Below, piece by piece: positions 44,601 to 52,818 of a stretch of DNA of 64,000 nt (position 1 is the first letter of the stretch; every line of letters begins with the position of its first letter). Source of the DNA: SIG205 sp045545595 (GTDB lineage Bacteria; Bacillota_I; Bacilli_A; RF39; UBA660); contig JAZQBG010000045.1 of assembly GCA_045545595.1 (NCBI GenBank), positions 5,591-69,590 of the forward strand. The letters are read 5' to 3'. The notes under the pieces were generated by a model. It was not told the DNA's origin and did no database searches. It worked only from the letters and a program-made list of their open reading frames with translations. A program made the position numbers and the translations under genes.

Positions 44601-45343
44601 AATGTTGCAGGTTCTCCTGGTCTTAGTTTTTCATAAATTTCAATTAATGCTTCATCTGTATTCTTTGTAGAATCTTTAGCTAAAGTATTTAAAATGTATG
44701 GATTTTCTCCAAATACTTTTGTGATTTCTTCTGATGTAGATAATCCAAAAGCACGTAATAATGTAGTTAACGGAACTTTTCTTGTTCTATCAATTCTTAC
44801 ATATATTACATCTCTTGCATCTAATTCAAATTCTAACCATGTACCACGTGTTGGAATGATTTGAGATGCGAATACGCTTCTACCATTTTTGTCTATTGTT
44901 TTAGAAAAATAAACACTTGGAGAACGTACTAATTGTGATACGATAACTCTTTCCGCACCATTTATAATGAATGTACCACTATCAGTCATAACAGGCATGT
45001 CCCCAAGGAAGATTTCTTGTTCCTTAACTTCTCCTGTTTCATGGTTGAAAAGGCGTGCTTGTACCTTTAAAGGTGCTGCATATGTAGTTTCTCTATATTT
45101 TGCTTCTTTTATAGAGTATCTTGGTTCATCAAAAGAATAGTCTGTAAATTCTAATGATAAGTCACCTGAAAAGCTTTCAACTGGAAATAAATCGTTGAAA
45201 ACTTCAGAAATCCCATCAGTTATAAACCATTGATAGGACTTTTTTTGGATTTCTAATAAATCCTGAAGCTCATAGGTGTTTTTAATTCTCGAAAAATTTC
45301 TTCTTTCTCTTTTACTGTTGATCTTTTTAATTTTATATGCCAC
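41696..45343 (-). CDS. rpoB: RNA polymerase beta subunit
   Basis: 1215 aa, GTG start after AGGGGTGA. The rifampicin-pocket segment GSSQLSQFMDQQNPIAEL followed by TNKRRLSALGPGG has the usual sensitive-type residues. KMAGRHGNKGV and GGKAQFGGQRFGEMEVWAL are typical. The last 65 residues form an acidic, low-complexity tail (DDLEDTLEDDYDDGDIDDEE), longer than in many relatives. Confidence 0.99.
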   Translation of the reverse strand: MAYKIKKINSKRERRNFSRIKNTYELQDLLEIQKKSYQWFITDGISEVFNDLFPVESFSGDLSLEFTDYSFDEPRYSIKEAKYRETTYAAPLKVQARLFNHETGEVKEQEIFLGDMPVMTDSGTFIINGAERVIVSQLVRSPSVYFSKTIDKNGRSVFASQIIPTRGTWLEFELDARDVIYVRIDRTRKVPLTTLLRAFGLSTSEEITKVFGENPYILNTLAKDSTKNTDEALIEIYEKLRPGEPATLDSSKNQLITRFFDEFRYDLAKVGRYKFNRKLDVCDRLINNVIAEDIIVDGEVKVEKGTLITKEILEEIKPIFQAGYNTREVLINEELDQHGTIQEVKIYSPIDKEKIVSILGNDQTLTIKRLTISDFYAATSYYLNLLDGVGFTDEIDHLGNRRVRQVGELLQNQFRIGVARMERVIRERMTTQEMDTVTPKTLINIRPVTAAIKEFFGSSQLSQFMDQQNPIAELTNKRRLSALGPGGLSRDRAGMEVRDVNESHYGRICPIESPEGQNIGLITSLASYAKINDYGFIMTPYRKVENAKLVDQVDYLTADEEKDFYISQATINIDEDGNLLDKNLTARYRGENVLVNKDQIDYIDVSPQQVVSVTTSCIPFLEHDDATRALMGANMQRQAVPLIKTEAPRVGTGVEYIAARDSGAVVVAKADGIVEYVDANKIVVKNKGGKDTYYLSTFEGSNQGTCYHQRPFVSVGEKVTRGMTIADGPSTNCGELALGKNVVVAFMTFNGYNYEDAVIMNERLVKDDVYTSIHIEDYEIQCRETKLGPEEITRDIPNVGEDARKNLDSDGIVKIGTEVKEGDILVGKVTPKGMAELTSEEKLLHAIFGEKTREVRDTSLRVPHGGDGIVHDIKVYTRKDNDELPAGVSKVVRVYIAQKRKIQVGDKMAGRHGNKGVISLILPSEDMPYLPDGTPVDIMLNPQGVPSRMNIGQILELHLGMAAKKLDCYVATPVFDGAKTSDIDEMMKEAGIDDDYKTVLYDGRTGEPFDNRISVGVMYMIKLAHMVDDKLHGRSTGPYSLVTQQPLGGKAQFGGQRFGEMEVWALYAYGAAHTLQELITVKSDDVVGRVKVYEAIVKGKPVDQAGVPESFRVLIKEFQALGLDISIINKDNEELELKDLEEMEEKEDNMSIEELEDSDLREKLALIDKLAIENKKDKDNSVDDLEDTLEDDYDDGDIDDEEFDESMLEEEGSDF

Positions 45344-45453
45344 TTATTTCACCCCTATAACTAAACATATTATTAAATTATTCAAAGAACATAAACTTGT
45401 ATAAAAAAGAATATGCCGCCAATTTATAATGTTATCAGACAAAGTTCAAATTG

Positions 45454-46044
45454 TCAATTGTTTTTGGCTTTTATTACAAAAAAGTTTTTACTTTTGTTTA
45501 TTACTTCAACATTATATATATCGCTAATGTCTTTTGCTGTCGTTTTAGCGCCTTGGTGTTTATTTATTACAAATATCAACTCACCATTTGGTTTTAAATG
45601 TTTTTTTGCATCTCTTAATATTTTATAAAGTATTTCTTTACCAACCCTTATAGGTGGATTAGTAATTATATAGTCATATTCTTTTTTTACATTTTCATAG
45701 CAATCACTTTCAAAAACATTAATATTTGATACTTTATTTAATTCTATATTTTTCTTTGTTAATGCGACCGCTCTATCATTGATATCTATCATATCAATAT
45801 TTGAGTTTGTATTTTTTGATAATATGATACCTATTGGTCCATATCCACAACCGAAATCTAAAACTTCCCCTTTTATTGAATTGAAATCTAAAGACTCTAA
45901 TAACACCTTTGTTCCAATATCAAACCCGTCTTTAGAAAATACTCCATTATCTGTATAAAATTTATATTGTTTATTTTTGAATTCAAATTCTATTAGTTTT
46001 TCATTGCTTTTTATTGTACTGTTTTTTGTAAAATAATGATTCAT
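45454..46044 (-). CDS. Class I methyltransferase, RsmC/YbxB-like
   Basis: 196 aa with the SAM motif DFGCGYGPIG, acidic motif II MIDINDRAV and catalytic NPPIRVG. RsmC methylates G1207 of 16S rRNA; the half-length form (YbxB) lies between rplL and rpoB in Bacilli, as here. The N-terminal HYFTKNSTIKSNEK matches that family. Confidence 0.92.
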   Translation of the reverse strand: MNHYFTKNSTIKSNEKLIEFEFKNKQYKFYTDNGVFSKDGFDIGTKVLLESLDFNSIKGEVLDFGCGYGPIGIILSKNTNSNIDMIDINDRAVALTKKNIELNKVSNINVFESDCYENVKKEYDYIITNPPIRVGKEILYKILRDAKKHLKPNGELIFVINKHQGAKTTAKDISDIYNVEVINKSKNFFVIKAKNN

Positions 46045-46070
46045 TTAAATCCCCTTTATAAAACGACTAT

Positions 46071-46095
46071 AAGCCCGTGTTAAAAACACGAGCTT
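46071..46095 (-). other. Hairpin between rplL and the methyltransferase gene
   Basis: Arms AAGCCCGTGTT / AACACGAGCTT with one C-A mismatch (G-U on the RNA of the other strand) and a 3-base loop, without a T run on the minus strand; a processing or partial termination site is more likely than a full terminator. Confidence 0.45.
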
Positions 46096-46113
46096 AAATC
46101 TTTATTTTTTTAA

Positions 46114-46482
46114 TTATTTAAATTCTACTGTTGCGCCAGCTTCTTCTAATTTAGCTTTGATTTCATTAGCTTCATCCATAGATGCGTTTTCTTTAACATT
46201 ACCACCATTGTCAGCGATATCTTTAGCTTCTTTTAATCCTAAACCAGTGATATCTCTAATTACTTTGATAACAGCGATTTTGTTAGCTCCACAGTTAGTT
46301 AATACTACTGTTGCAGATGATGGACCTTCTTCTGCTGCTCCACCAGCAACTGGTGCTGCAACTGCTACTGCAGATGGATCTACACCAAATTCTTCTTTCA
46401 TTGCATCTACTAATTCTTTAATTTCTAATAATGTCATTTCTTTTAATGAAGCGATAAATTCATCTCTTGTTAATTTTGCCAT
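46114..46482 (-). CDS. rplL: Ribosomal protein L7/L12
   Basis: 122 aa: N-terminal dimerisation helices, Ala/Gly hinge (VAVAAPVAGGAAEEG) and the C-terminal factor-binding domain (IAVIKVIRDITGLGLKEAKD). Forms the L10-L12 stalk that recruits translation GTPases. Confidence 0.98.
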   Translation of the reverse strand: MAKLTRDEFIASLKEMTLLEIKELVDAMKEEFGVDPSAVAVAAPVAGGAAEEGPSSATVVLTNCGANKIAVIKVIRDITGLGLKEAKDIADNGGNVKENASMDEANEIKAKLEEAGATVEFK

Positions 46483-46513
46483 TTTTATTTTCCTCCCTTA
46501 TTTTAATTATTAA

Positions 46514-47014
46514 TTATTGTTCATTACCTTCTAGTTGTTGACTATATAAGTCTAAACAAATTGATAAATCTTTTGCGATTCCAATTAAACCGCCAGCAAG
46601 CATTGTAAGTAATCCTTCTCTTGATGGGATTGTTGCAAGCTTATTAAGCATATCGATATCAGCGATTTCACCATCGATAATTCCAACTTTAAGTTGTAAT
46701 GCTTCGTTTTCTTTAGCGAAGTCTGCTAATACTTTTACTGGTGCTACTGCATCAGTACCAAAAGCCATAGCTTTAGGACCAATTAATTGGTCATCAATTG
46801 AAATATTAAGTGTATTTAATGCTCTTCTTGTTAAAGTGTTTTTATAAACTTTTAAATCAGAACCAGCATCTTTTAATTTTCTTCTTAAAGAAGTCATTGC
46901 TTCAACACTTAATCCTCTGTAATCAAAGAATACTACTGCACTTGAATTTTTAATACTTTCTTCTATTTCATTAATAGTTTGTTGTTTTTGTTCAAGTATT
47001 TTAGCACTTGCCAT
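46514..47014 (-). CDS. rplJ: Ribosomal protein L10
   Basis: 166 aa with SSAVVFFDYRGLSVEAMTSL, LRRKLKDAGSDLKVYKNTL and a helical tail that binds L12 dimers. First gene of the rplJL unit, behind its own promoter, leader and attenuator. Confidence 0.98.
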   Translation of the reverse strand: MASAKILEQKQQTINEIEESIKNSSAVVFFDYRGLSVEAMTSLRRKLKDAGSDLKVYKNTLTRRALNTLNISIDDQLIGPKAMAFGTDAVAPVKVLADFAKENEALQLKVGIIDGEIADIDMLNKLATIPSREGLLTMLAGGLIGIAKDLSICLDLYSQQLEGNEQ

Positions 47015-47039
47015 ACTACACCTCCTCTATTTATAAAAT

Positions 47040-47157
47040 ACCGTATTAAAAAACCTTTATATGCGTAGACATACAAAGGTTTTAAAGACTTTATCTTTAA
47101 GTTCCTCGGTAGGATTATTAAGCATTAGCCCCTACTGTCTACGGTACTTCGTTCACG
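47040..47157 (-). ncRNA. L10 leader RNA
   Basis: Between the promoter and rplJ the RNA contains GACAGTAGGGGCTAATGC and CCTACCGAGGAAC-type segments (near 47140 and 47105) with the arrangement of the Firmicute L10 leader, which binds L10-L12 and controls the attenuator hairpin downstream. Confidence 0.8.
47050..47083 (-). terminator. Attenuator hairpin in the L10 leader
   Basis: Arms ATACAAAGGTTTT and AAAACCTTTATAT (plus orientation; one mismatch) with an 8-base loop and T run on the minus strand, 36 bases before rplJ. Confidence 0.85.
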
Positions 47158-47163
47158 TTGTTT

Positions 47164-47192
47164 ATTATAATATATTTTTTATTATTTGTCAA
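47164..47192 (-). promoter_or_regulatory. rplJ-rplL promoter
   Basis: Perfect TTGACA, 17-base spacer, TATAAT; its -35 overlaps the last codons of rplA. Confidence 0.92.
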
Positions 47193-47880
47193 AGGAATTT
47201 GAATCAACTTTAATTCCAGGACCCATTGTTGTAGAAACTGAAATATTTTTAACGTAAGTTCCTTTAACTACTGATGGTTTTGATTTGATAATTACATCAA
47301 CGAAAGCTTTTAAGTTTTCTAGTAATTTATCATCATCAAATGAAACTTTACCAATGATACCATGTACATTACCATAACTATCTGTACGATATTCAACTCT
47401 ACCTTTTTTAACATCATCGATTGCTTTTTTAACATCAGTTGTAACTGTTCCAGTTTTAGGGTTTGGCATTAATCCTTTAGGCCCTAATACTTTACCTAAT
47501 TTACCAAGGTGAGCCATCATATCAGGAGTTGCGATAATAACATCGAAATCAAACCAGTTTTCTTTTTCAATTTTTTCTAACATATCAGTATCACCAACAT
47601 AGTCAGCACCAGCTTCAACAGCTACTTTTGCTTGATCTCCTTTAGTAAGTACTAATACTTTTTTACTTTTACCTGTTCCATTAGGTAGTACAACTGCACC
47701 ACGTAATTGTTGATCAGATTTTTTAGTATCTAGGTTTAATCTCATTGCTACTTCAACAGAAGCGTCAAATTTAGATGTGCTAGTTTCTTTAGCTAACTTA
47801 ACTGCTTCTTCTGCTGAGTATAGTTTACTTTTTTCAATTTTACTAACAGCGTCTTTATATTTTTTGCTTAGTTTTTTCAT
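47182..47880 (-). CDS. rplA: Ribosomal protein L1
   Basis: 232 aa with VAMRLNLDTKKSDQQLRGAV, LPNGTGKSKKVLV, LGPKGLMPNPKTGTVT and the C-terminal KPSVVKGTYVKNISVSTTMGPG-type end (shown in part). L1 forms the mobile stalk at the E site and represses its own mRNA; two candidate sites lie upstream. Confidence 0.98.
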   Translation of the reverse strand: MKKLSKKYKDAVSKIEKSKLYSAEEAVKLAKETSTSKFDASVEVAMRLNLDTKKSDQQLRGAVVLPNGTGKSKKVLVLTKGDQAKVAVEAGADYVGDTDMLEKIEKENWFDFDVIIATPDMMAHLGKLGKVLGPKGLMPNPKTGTVTTDVKKAIDDVKKGRVEYRTDSYGNVHGIIGKVSFDDDKLLENLKAFVDVIIKSKPSVVKGTYVKNISVSTTMGPGIKVDSNSFDK

Positions 47881-47893
47881 TTCTATACCTCCT

Positions 47894-47927
47894 TATGTGG
47901 TAACAAGCGGACTTTTCCTCCCACATA
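47894..47927 (-). promoter_or_regulatory. Candidate L1-binding site before rplA
   Basis: On the mRNA, TATGTGG-GAGG...ACCACATA: a 7-base stem with an asymmetric loop containing GGAGG-like and CCGC segments, 14 bases before rplA. A second inverted repeat, ATAGGT/ACCTAT (47925-47940), overlaps it. The motif matches the one before rplK. Confidence 0.55.
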
Positions 47928-47972
47928 GGTAAATACCTATATGATTAATTTTTATTTTGTGTTTCGTTTTTA

Positions 47973-48416
47973 TTAATTTTCTTCGTTGTTGTATCCTTCA
48001 ACTACAACACCCATGTTACGAGCTGTACCTTCAACTATTTTCATTGCTTCTTCTACAGTATATGCATTTAAGTCTGGTAATTTTGTTTCAGCAATTTGTC
48101 TTAATTGATCTTTAGTAATTGTTGCAACTGTTTCACTAGATCCCTTAGCAGACCCTTTTTGAATTCCAGCTGTCTTTTTAATTAAGAATGCAGCAGGTGG
48201 AGTTTTTAATACGAAATCAAATGTACGGTCATCGTAAATTGTGATTTCTACTGGAAGAACATCTCCCATTTTATCTCTACTTGCATCATTGAATTTAGTA
48301 CAAAATTCTTGTAAGTTAATTCCTGCTGGTCCTAACACTGTTCCTACTGGTGGAGCTGGTGTTGCTTTACCTGCTGGAATTTGTAATTTAATTTTCTTAG
48401 CGATTTGTTTTGCCAC
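47973..48416 (-). CDS. rplK: Ribosomal protein L11
   Basis: 147 aa with IKLQIPAGKATPAPPVG, GPAGINLQEFCTKFND and the C-terminal rRNA-binding domain. The GTG at 48416 (MAKQIAKKIK) is preferred to one three codons upstream, because GGAAGGAG ends directly at the upstream codon but is 10 bases from this one and because L11 normally starts MAKK. Confidence 0.97.
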   Translation of the reverse strand: MAKQIAKKIKLQIPAGKATPAPPVGTVLGPAGINLQEFCTKFNDASRDKMGDVLPVEITIYDDRTFDFVLKTPPAAFLIKKTAGIQKGSAKGSSETVATITKDQLRQIAETKLPDLNAYTVEEAMKIVEGTARNMGVVVEGYNNEEN

Positions 48417-48444
48417 GAAAAACACTCTCCTTCCTTTTTTCGTT

Positions 48445-48477
48445 GTGGTTCTAATAGCTTAAATCCGCGCCTCCCAC
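48445..48477 (-). promoter_or_regulatory. Candidate L1-binding site before rplK
   Basis: On the mRNA, GTGGGAGGCGCGGATT...AACCAC: a GTGG/CCAC stem enclosing GAGGCGCGG, the pattern known for L1 autoregulation of rplKA in Bacilli. Confidence 0.65.
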
Positions 48478-48550
48478 TTGTCAATCTATATAAATAATAT
48501 ATAGCTGCGTTTAAAATAATAACACAATTTATTTAATATTTCAATAATTT

Positions 48551-49084
48551 TTATGCTTTTTCTATTTGTACTAATTCTACATCTACTGGTGTTTCTTGAC
48601 CGAATAGATCGATTAGTACTGTTAATTTTTGGTTTTCTAAATCTAATGCTTCAACTTTACCGTACATTCCTTTGAATGGACCTTCAATAATTTTAACTTT
48701 GTCATCAACATTTAATTCATTACCAATTTCAAGTCTACTAAGTCCCATACTGTTTAGAACTTTGTCAACTTCATGTGGCATAAGTGGCGTTGGTTTTGCC
48801 CCTTTACCAGATGAACCAATAAACCCTGTAACCCCAGGTGTGTTTCTTACTATATACCATGCTTCATCTGACATATCCATTTCAACAAGAATATATCCTG
48901 GAAACATTTTTTTAGTTTTTTCTTTTTTTACCCCATCTTTTACTTCAATCTCTTTTTGTTCTGGTACTACAACCCTAAATATATGTTGTTGCATATCCAT
49001 CGAATTAATACGCATGTCTAATTTTTCTTTTACCTTATTTTCATGACCCGAATAAGTATTAACTACATACCATTGTTTATCCAT
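48551..49084 (-). CDS. nusG: Transcription antitermination factor NusG
   Basis: 177 aa: NGN domain starting KQWYVVNTYSGHENKVKEKL with PGYILVEMDM and RNTPGVTGFIGS, then a C-terminal KOW domain (DDKVKIIEGPFKGMYGKVE). It travels with RNA polymerase and affects pausing and Rho-dependent events. Follows secE by 14 bases. Confidence 0.98.
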   Translation of the reverse strand: MDKQWYVVNTYSGHENKVKEKLDMRINSMDMQQHIFRVVVPEQKEIEVKDGVKKEKTKKMFPGYILVEMDMSDEAWYIVRNTPGVTGFIGSSGKGAKPTPLMPHEVDKVLNSMGLSRLEIGNELNVDDKVKIIEGPFKGMYGKVEALDLENQKLTVLIDLFGQETPVDVELVQIEKA

Positions 49085-49098
49085 TAGTATTCCTCCTA

Positions 49099-49275
49099 CT
49101 AAAATAATTCCATTAATACTGCTGCTATTGTATCAAATAAATAAAAGAATGCCGAGAAAAATAAGATAAATACGATTGTTGCGATTGAATATTTAACCAT
49201 TTCTTTCTTGTTTGGCCAACGAACACGTGAGATTTCTTTTTTTACACCTTTGAAAAATTTGATAATCTTTTTCAT
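49099..49275 (-). CDS. secE: Preprotein translocase subunit SecE
   Basis: 58 aa, the short one-helix Gram-positive form: MKKIIKFFKGVKKEISRVRW PNK with the conserved amphipathic stretch, then a helix (about 28-50). The start follows GAGGTG; an ATG four codons upstream would lie inside that site. rpmG, normally just upstream in Bacilli, is absent. Confidence 0.92.
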   Translation of the reverse strand: MKKIIKFFKGVKKEISRVRWPNKKEMVKYSIATIVFILFFSAFFYLFDTIAAVLMELF

Positions 49276-49363
49276 TTCACACCTCATTTTTAATCAAAAT
49301 AAAAAACACTTCGTTGTGTTTACACCTATAAATTAACACAACTACAAATAAAAGTCAATTAAT

Positions 49364-50016
<653 letters not shown>

Positions 50017-50025
50017 AGTATATCA

Positions 50026-50736
50026 CTACTTTCTTTTTTCTAGTATTTCGTAAATCATGATACCTGTCGCTACTGATGCATTTAGACTGTTTACTTCCCC
50101 TTTCATTGGAATGGTTGCCATAAAGTCACATTTTTCTTTTACTATTCTACTCATACCCTTACCTTCATTACCTATAATAAGACATACTGGCATTTTGTAA
50201 TCTATAGTACTATAATCTGTTCCATCTAAGTCAGTTCCTATAATCCAATATCCCTTTTTCTTTAAGGTTTCGATAGTATTTGAAAGGTTTGTAACCATAC
50301 ATATTTTTACCCTATCTAATGTTCCTGCACTTGTTTTCATAACTGTAGAATTAATATCTACACTTCTATCCTTTGGAATGATTATTCCATCTACTCCTGC
50401 AGATTCACAAGTTCTTATTATTGCACCAAAGTTATGTGGATCTTCTAAGTGATCTAACATAACAAGAAAAGGATATTCATCATCTTTAGGTTGTAAATCA
50501 TCTAAGTCTGCAAATTCATAATCAGGTATACTTAATATTATACCTTGATGATTTCCTTTTGCAATTTCATCAATTTGCTTTTTTGTACAATATTTAATAG
50601 GAATATTTAATTTCTGTAATGAAGAAATTATAAATTTGTCTTTAAAATTCTCCCAAATTATTGCTTTGTGTATTTTTTTATTATTTTTTAATAAATCGGT
50701 TGCTACATTTTTTCCAAATACATACATCTTATTCAT
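50026..50736 (-). CDS. rlmB: 23S rRNA 2'-O-ribose methyltransferase RlmB (TrmH family)
   Basis: 236 aa: N-terminal substrate-binding domain (FGKNVATDLLKNNKKIHKAI), then the SPOUT knot: DHLEDPHNFGAIIRTCESAG, VCLIIGNEGKGMSRIV and VNSLNASVATGIMIYEIL, the three TrmH/SpoU motifs. Modifies G2251-equivalent in 23S rRNA. Overlaps mrnC by eight bases. Confidence 0.95.
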   Translation of the reverse strand: MNKMYVFGKNVATDLLKNNKKIHKAIIWENFKDKFIISSLQKLNIPIKYCTKKQIDEIAKGNHQGIILSIPDYEFADLDDLQPKDDEYPFLVMLDHLEDPHNFGAIIRTCESAGVDGIIIPKDRSVDINSTVMKTSAGTLDRVKICMVTNLSNTIETLKKKGYWIIGTDLDGTDYSTIDYKMPVCLIIGNEGKGMSRIVKEKCDFMATIPMKGEVNSLNASVATGIMIYEILEKRK

Positions 50737-51103
50737 CCTCCAATATTTTAACTGTTATTTCTCTTAATCTCTCAATATTATTACTTATATATAAGTATCC
50801 GATTAATGCTTCAAATCCTGTGGCGTATTTATAAGTAATAATGTCCGTATTTTTAGGTTTTGATACGCTTTTATAATTTCTCGCATGTTTTACTATTTCT
50901 AGTTCTTCTTCGGTTAAAAAGTTTTCTGATAATTTGTTTAAGATTTCACATTGACCTTTCGCACTTACAAACTTTTTTGCTTCTTTTTGTAAGTTGTTAA
51001 CTTTTCTAATACCTTTCTTTAAAAGATATTCTCTAATAGAGACTTCATATACAGCATCACCAATATATGCAAGTTCTAAAGCATTTAAATTATTTATATC
51101 CAT
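50729..51103 (-). CDS. mrnC: Mini-ribonuclease III
   Basis: 124 aa with the RNase III catalytic signature in LELAYIGDAVYEVSIREYLL and EEELEIVKHARN, and no dsRNA-binding domain. It matures 23S rRNA ends in Bacilli. The ATG used follows GGGTGA; an upstream GTG is too close to it. The cysS-mrnC-rlmB order is conserved, here with dapA and a protease gene inserted. Confidence 0.94.
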   Translation of the reverse strand: MDINNLNALELAYIGDAVYEVSIREYLLKKGIRKVNNLQKEAKKFVSAKGQCEILNKLSENFLTEEELEIVKHARNYKSVSKPKNTDIITYKYATGFEALIGYLYISNNIERLREITVKILEDE

Positions 51104-51189
51104 TAAATCACCCACTTCTAATTATTTTATCATACTTTCTTCTGTTTTTGTCTTTTTTGATATATAATATCTATATAAAGGATGTGTTT

Positions 51190-52077
51190 ATGATGAAAAA
51201 AATACTATTTAGAGGTTGTGGAACAGCGATTGCGACTCCTTTTACTGAAGATGGAATTAATTATGAAGAGTTTGGTAAATTAATAGAATTTCAAATAGAA
51301 AATAATTGTGATGCTTTAATTGTTTGTGGAACAACTGGTGAAGCTTCAACAATGACAAAAGAAGAGAAGAAAATGGTTATTAAATATGCTGTAGATAAAG
51401 TAAATAAAAGAATTCCTGTTATTGCCGGAACAGGAGGTAATAATACAAAAGAAGTTATAGAAATGAGTAAGTATTCAGAAAGTGTTGGTGCTGATGGACT
51501 ACTTATTGTTACACCATATTATAATAAGACAACTCAACAAGGGTTAGTAGAACATTATAAAGTTATAGCTAATAATACTAAATTACCAATAATTGTTTAT
51601 AGCGTTCCAAGTAGGACTGGATTAAACGTTGATCCAAATACTTGTTTAGAATTATCTAAAATTGAAAATATTGTGGCAATTAAAGAGGCAAGTGGTAATT
51701 TAAGTCAAATTGCTAAAATTAAAGCGTTATGTAAAGATGATTTAGATATATATTCTGGTAATGATGATCAAATTCTACCTATATTATCATTAGGTGGCAT
51801 TGGAGTAATTTCTGTATTATCTAATATTGCTCCTAGGTATACCCATGACATGATTGAACACTATTTTAATGGTAATAATGATGAAGCAACAAACATGCAA
51901 CTTAATTGCATAGACCTTATTGATTCATTATTTTGTGAAGTTAATCCTATTCCAGTAAAAGAAGCGTTAAACATGCTTGGTTATAATTATGGGATTCCTA
52001 GATTACCATTAATAAAGATGACTGAGAGTGGTACAAAAAGATTAGAGAAGTCACTTAAAAATTTTAAATGTTATTAA
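51190..52077 (+). CDS. dapA: 4-hydroxy-tetrahydrodipicolinate synthase
   Basis: 295 aa TIM barrel with CGTTGEASTM, TPYYNKTTQQG (catalytic Tyr) and the Schiff-base Lys in IVAIKEASGNL. Condenses pyruvate with aspartate semialdehyde in lysine and diaminopimelate synthesis. It is one of the few plus-strand genes and interrupts the conserved cysS-mrnC group, so it was probably inserted there. The ATG at 51190 follows AAAGGA; another ATG comes next. The two in-frame codons upstream lie before the likely -10 (TATAAT near 51164). Confidence 0.93.
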   Translation: MMKKILFRGCGTAIATPFTEDGINYEEFGKLIEFQIENNCDALIVCGTTGEASTMTKEEKKMVIKYAVDKVNKRIPVIAGTGGNNTKEVIEMSKYSESVGADGLLIVTPYYNKTTQQGLVEHYKVIANNTKLPIIVYSVPSRTGLNVDPNTCLELSKIENIVAIKEASGNLSQIAKIKALCKDDLDIYSGNDDQILPILSLGGIGVISVLSNIAPRYTHDMIEHYFNGNNDEATNMQLNCIDLIDSLFCEVNPIPVKEALNMLGYNYGIPRLPLIKMTESGTKRLEKSLKNFKCY

Positions 52078-52084
52078 AAAACTC

Positions 52085-52104
52085 TATCCACAGTTCTGTG
52101 GATA
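52085..52104 (+). other. Hairpin made of two inverted DnaA-box-like sequences
   Basis: TATCCACAG-TT-CTGTGGATA: the right half plus the next base is TGTGGATAA, an exact DnaA box on the minus strand; the left half matches 8 of 9. It lies just after dapA, so it may simply be a termination hairpin. Confidence 0.5.
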
Positions 52105-52108
52105 ACAA

Positions 52109-52140
52109 AAAACGTAGATAAATTTTATCTGCGTTTTGTT
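52109..52140. terminator. Terminator between convergent dapA and the YugP-like gene
   Basis: AAAACGTAGATAA / TTATCTGCGTTTT with one wobble, followed by TG TTTT; serves both strands. Confidence 0.8.
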
Positions 52141-52818
52141 TTAGTCATTATCTCTTGCTATTAATACTAATCTAACTATTTCTAGTATTGCAGTAACTAC
52201 ACTTGCCACATATGTCATTGCTGCAGCAGTTAGTGTACTATTTGCTCCACTTATTTCGCTTTCATCTAGAATATTTTCTTTTTTTAATTGTTCTTTTGCT
52301 CTTTTTGAAGCGTTGAATTCCACAGGAAGTGTTAATAACTGAAATAATAATATAATTATTTCTAACGCTATACCAATCCATAGTAAATCTGTTAGTCCAA
52401 AAATAAATGATAATACTATTGCAAAATATCCAGCTTTAGAACTAAAGTTAACTACTGGAACTATCGAATTTCTTATTTTTATTGGAGTATAACCATCTTT
52501 ATATTGTAATGCATGACCTACTTCATGTGCAGCAACTGCACAAGCAGCTATACTTGTTCCATGGAATACATCACTAGATAATCTAATAGTATTTCTTTTA
52601 GGATCATAGTGGTCAGTTAAATTTCCATGTGTTTCTACAACATAAATATTACTTAATCCGTTTTTATCTAAAATTTCACGAGCTGTTTCAAATCCTGTTT
52701 TTTTATTTTTGTTACCTACTTTTTTATATTTATTATATGTAACTGTAACAAACATTTGAGCTGCCAGTGTTATTAACAACGAAATTCCAATTATATACCA
52801 CGTACTATAATACCACAT
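52141..52818 (-). CDS. YugP-like membrane zinc metallopeptidase
   Basis: 225 aa with an N-terminal helix (about 5-25), the zinc motif HEVGHALQYKDGY (about 99-111) and further helices near 125-165 and 195-220. This family of neutral zinc metallopeptidases in Firmicutes has no settled substrate. Its start shares a base with the cysS stop, so it is co-transcribed with cysS. Confidence 0.9.
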   Translation of the reverse strand: MWYYSTWYIIGISLLITLAAQMFVTVTYNKYKKVGNKNKKTGFETAREILDKNGLSNIYVVETHGNLTDHYDPKRNTIRLSSDVFHGTSIAACAVAAHEVGHALQYKDGYTPIKIRNSIVPVVNFSSKAGYFAIVLSFIFGLTDLLWIGIALEIIILLFQLLTLPVEFNASKRAKEQLKKENILDESEISGANSTLTAAAMTYVASVVTAILEIVRLVLIARDND

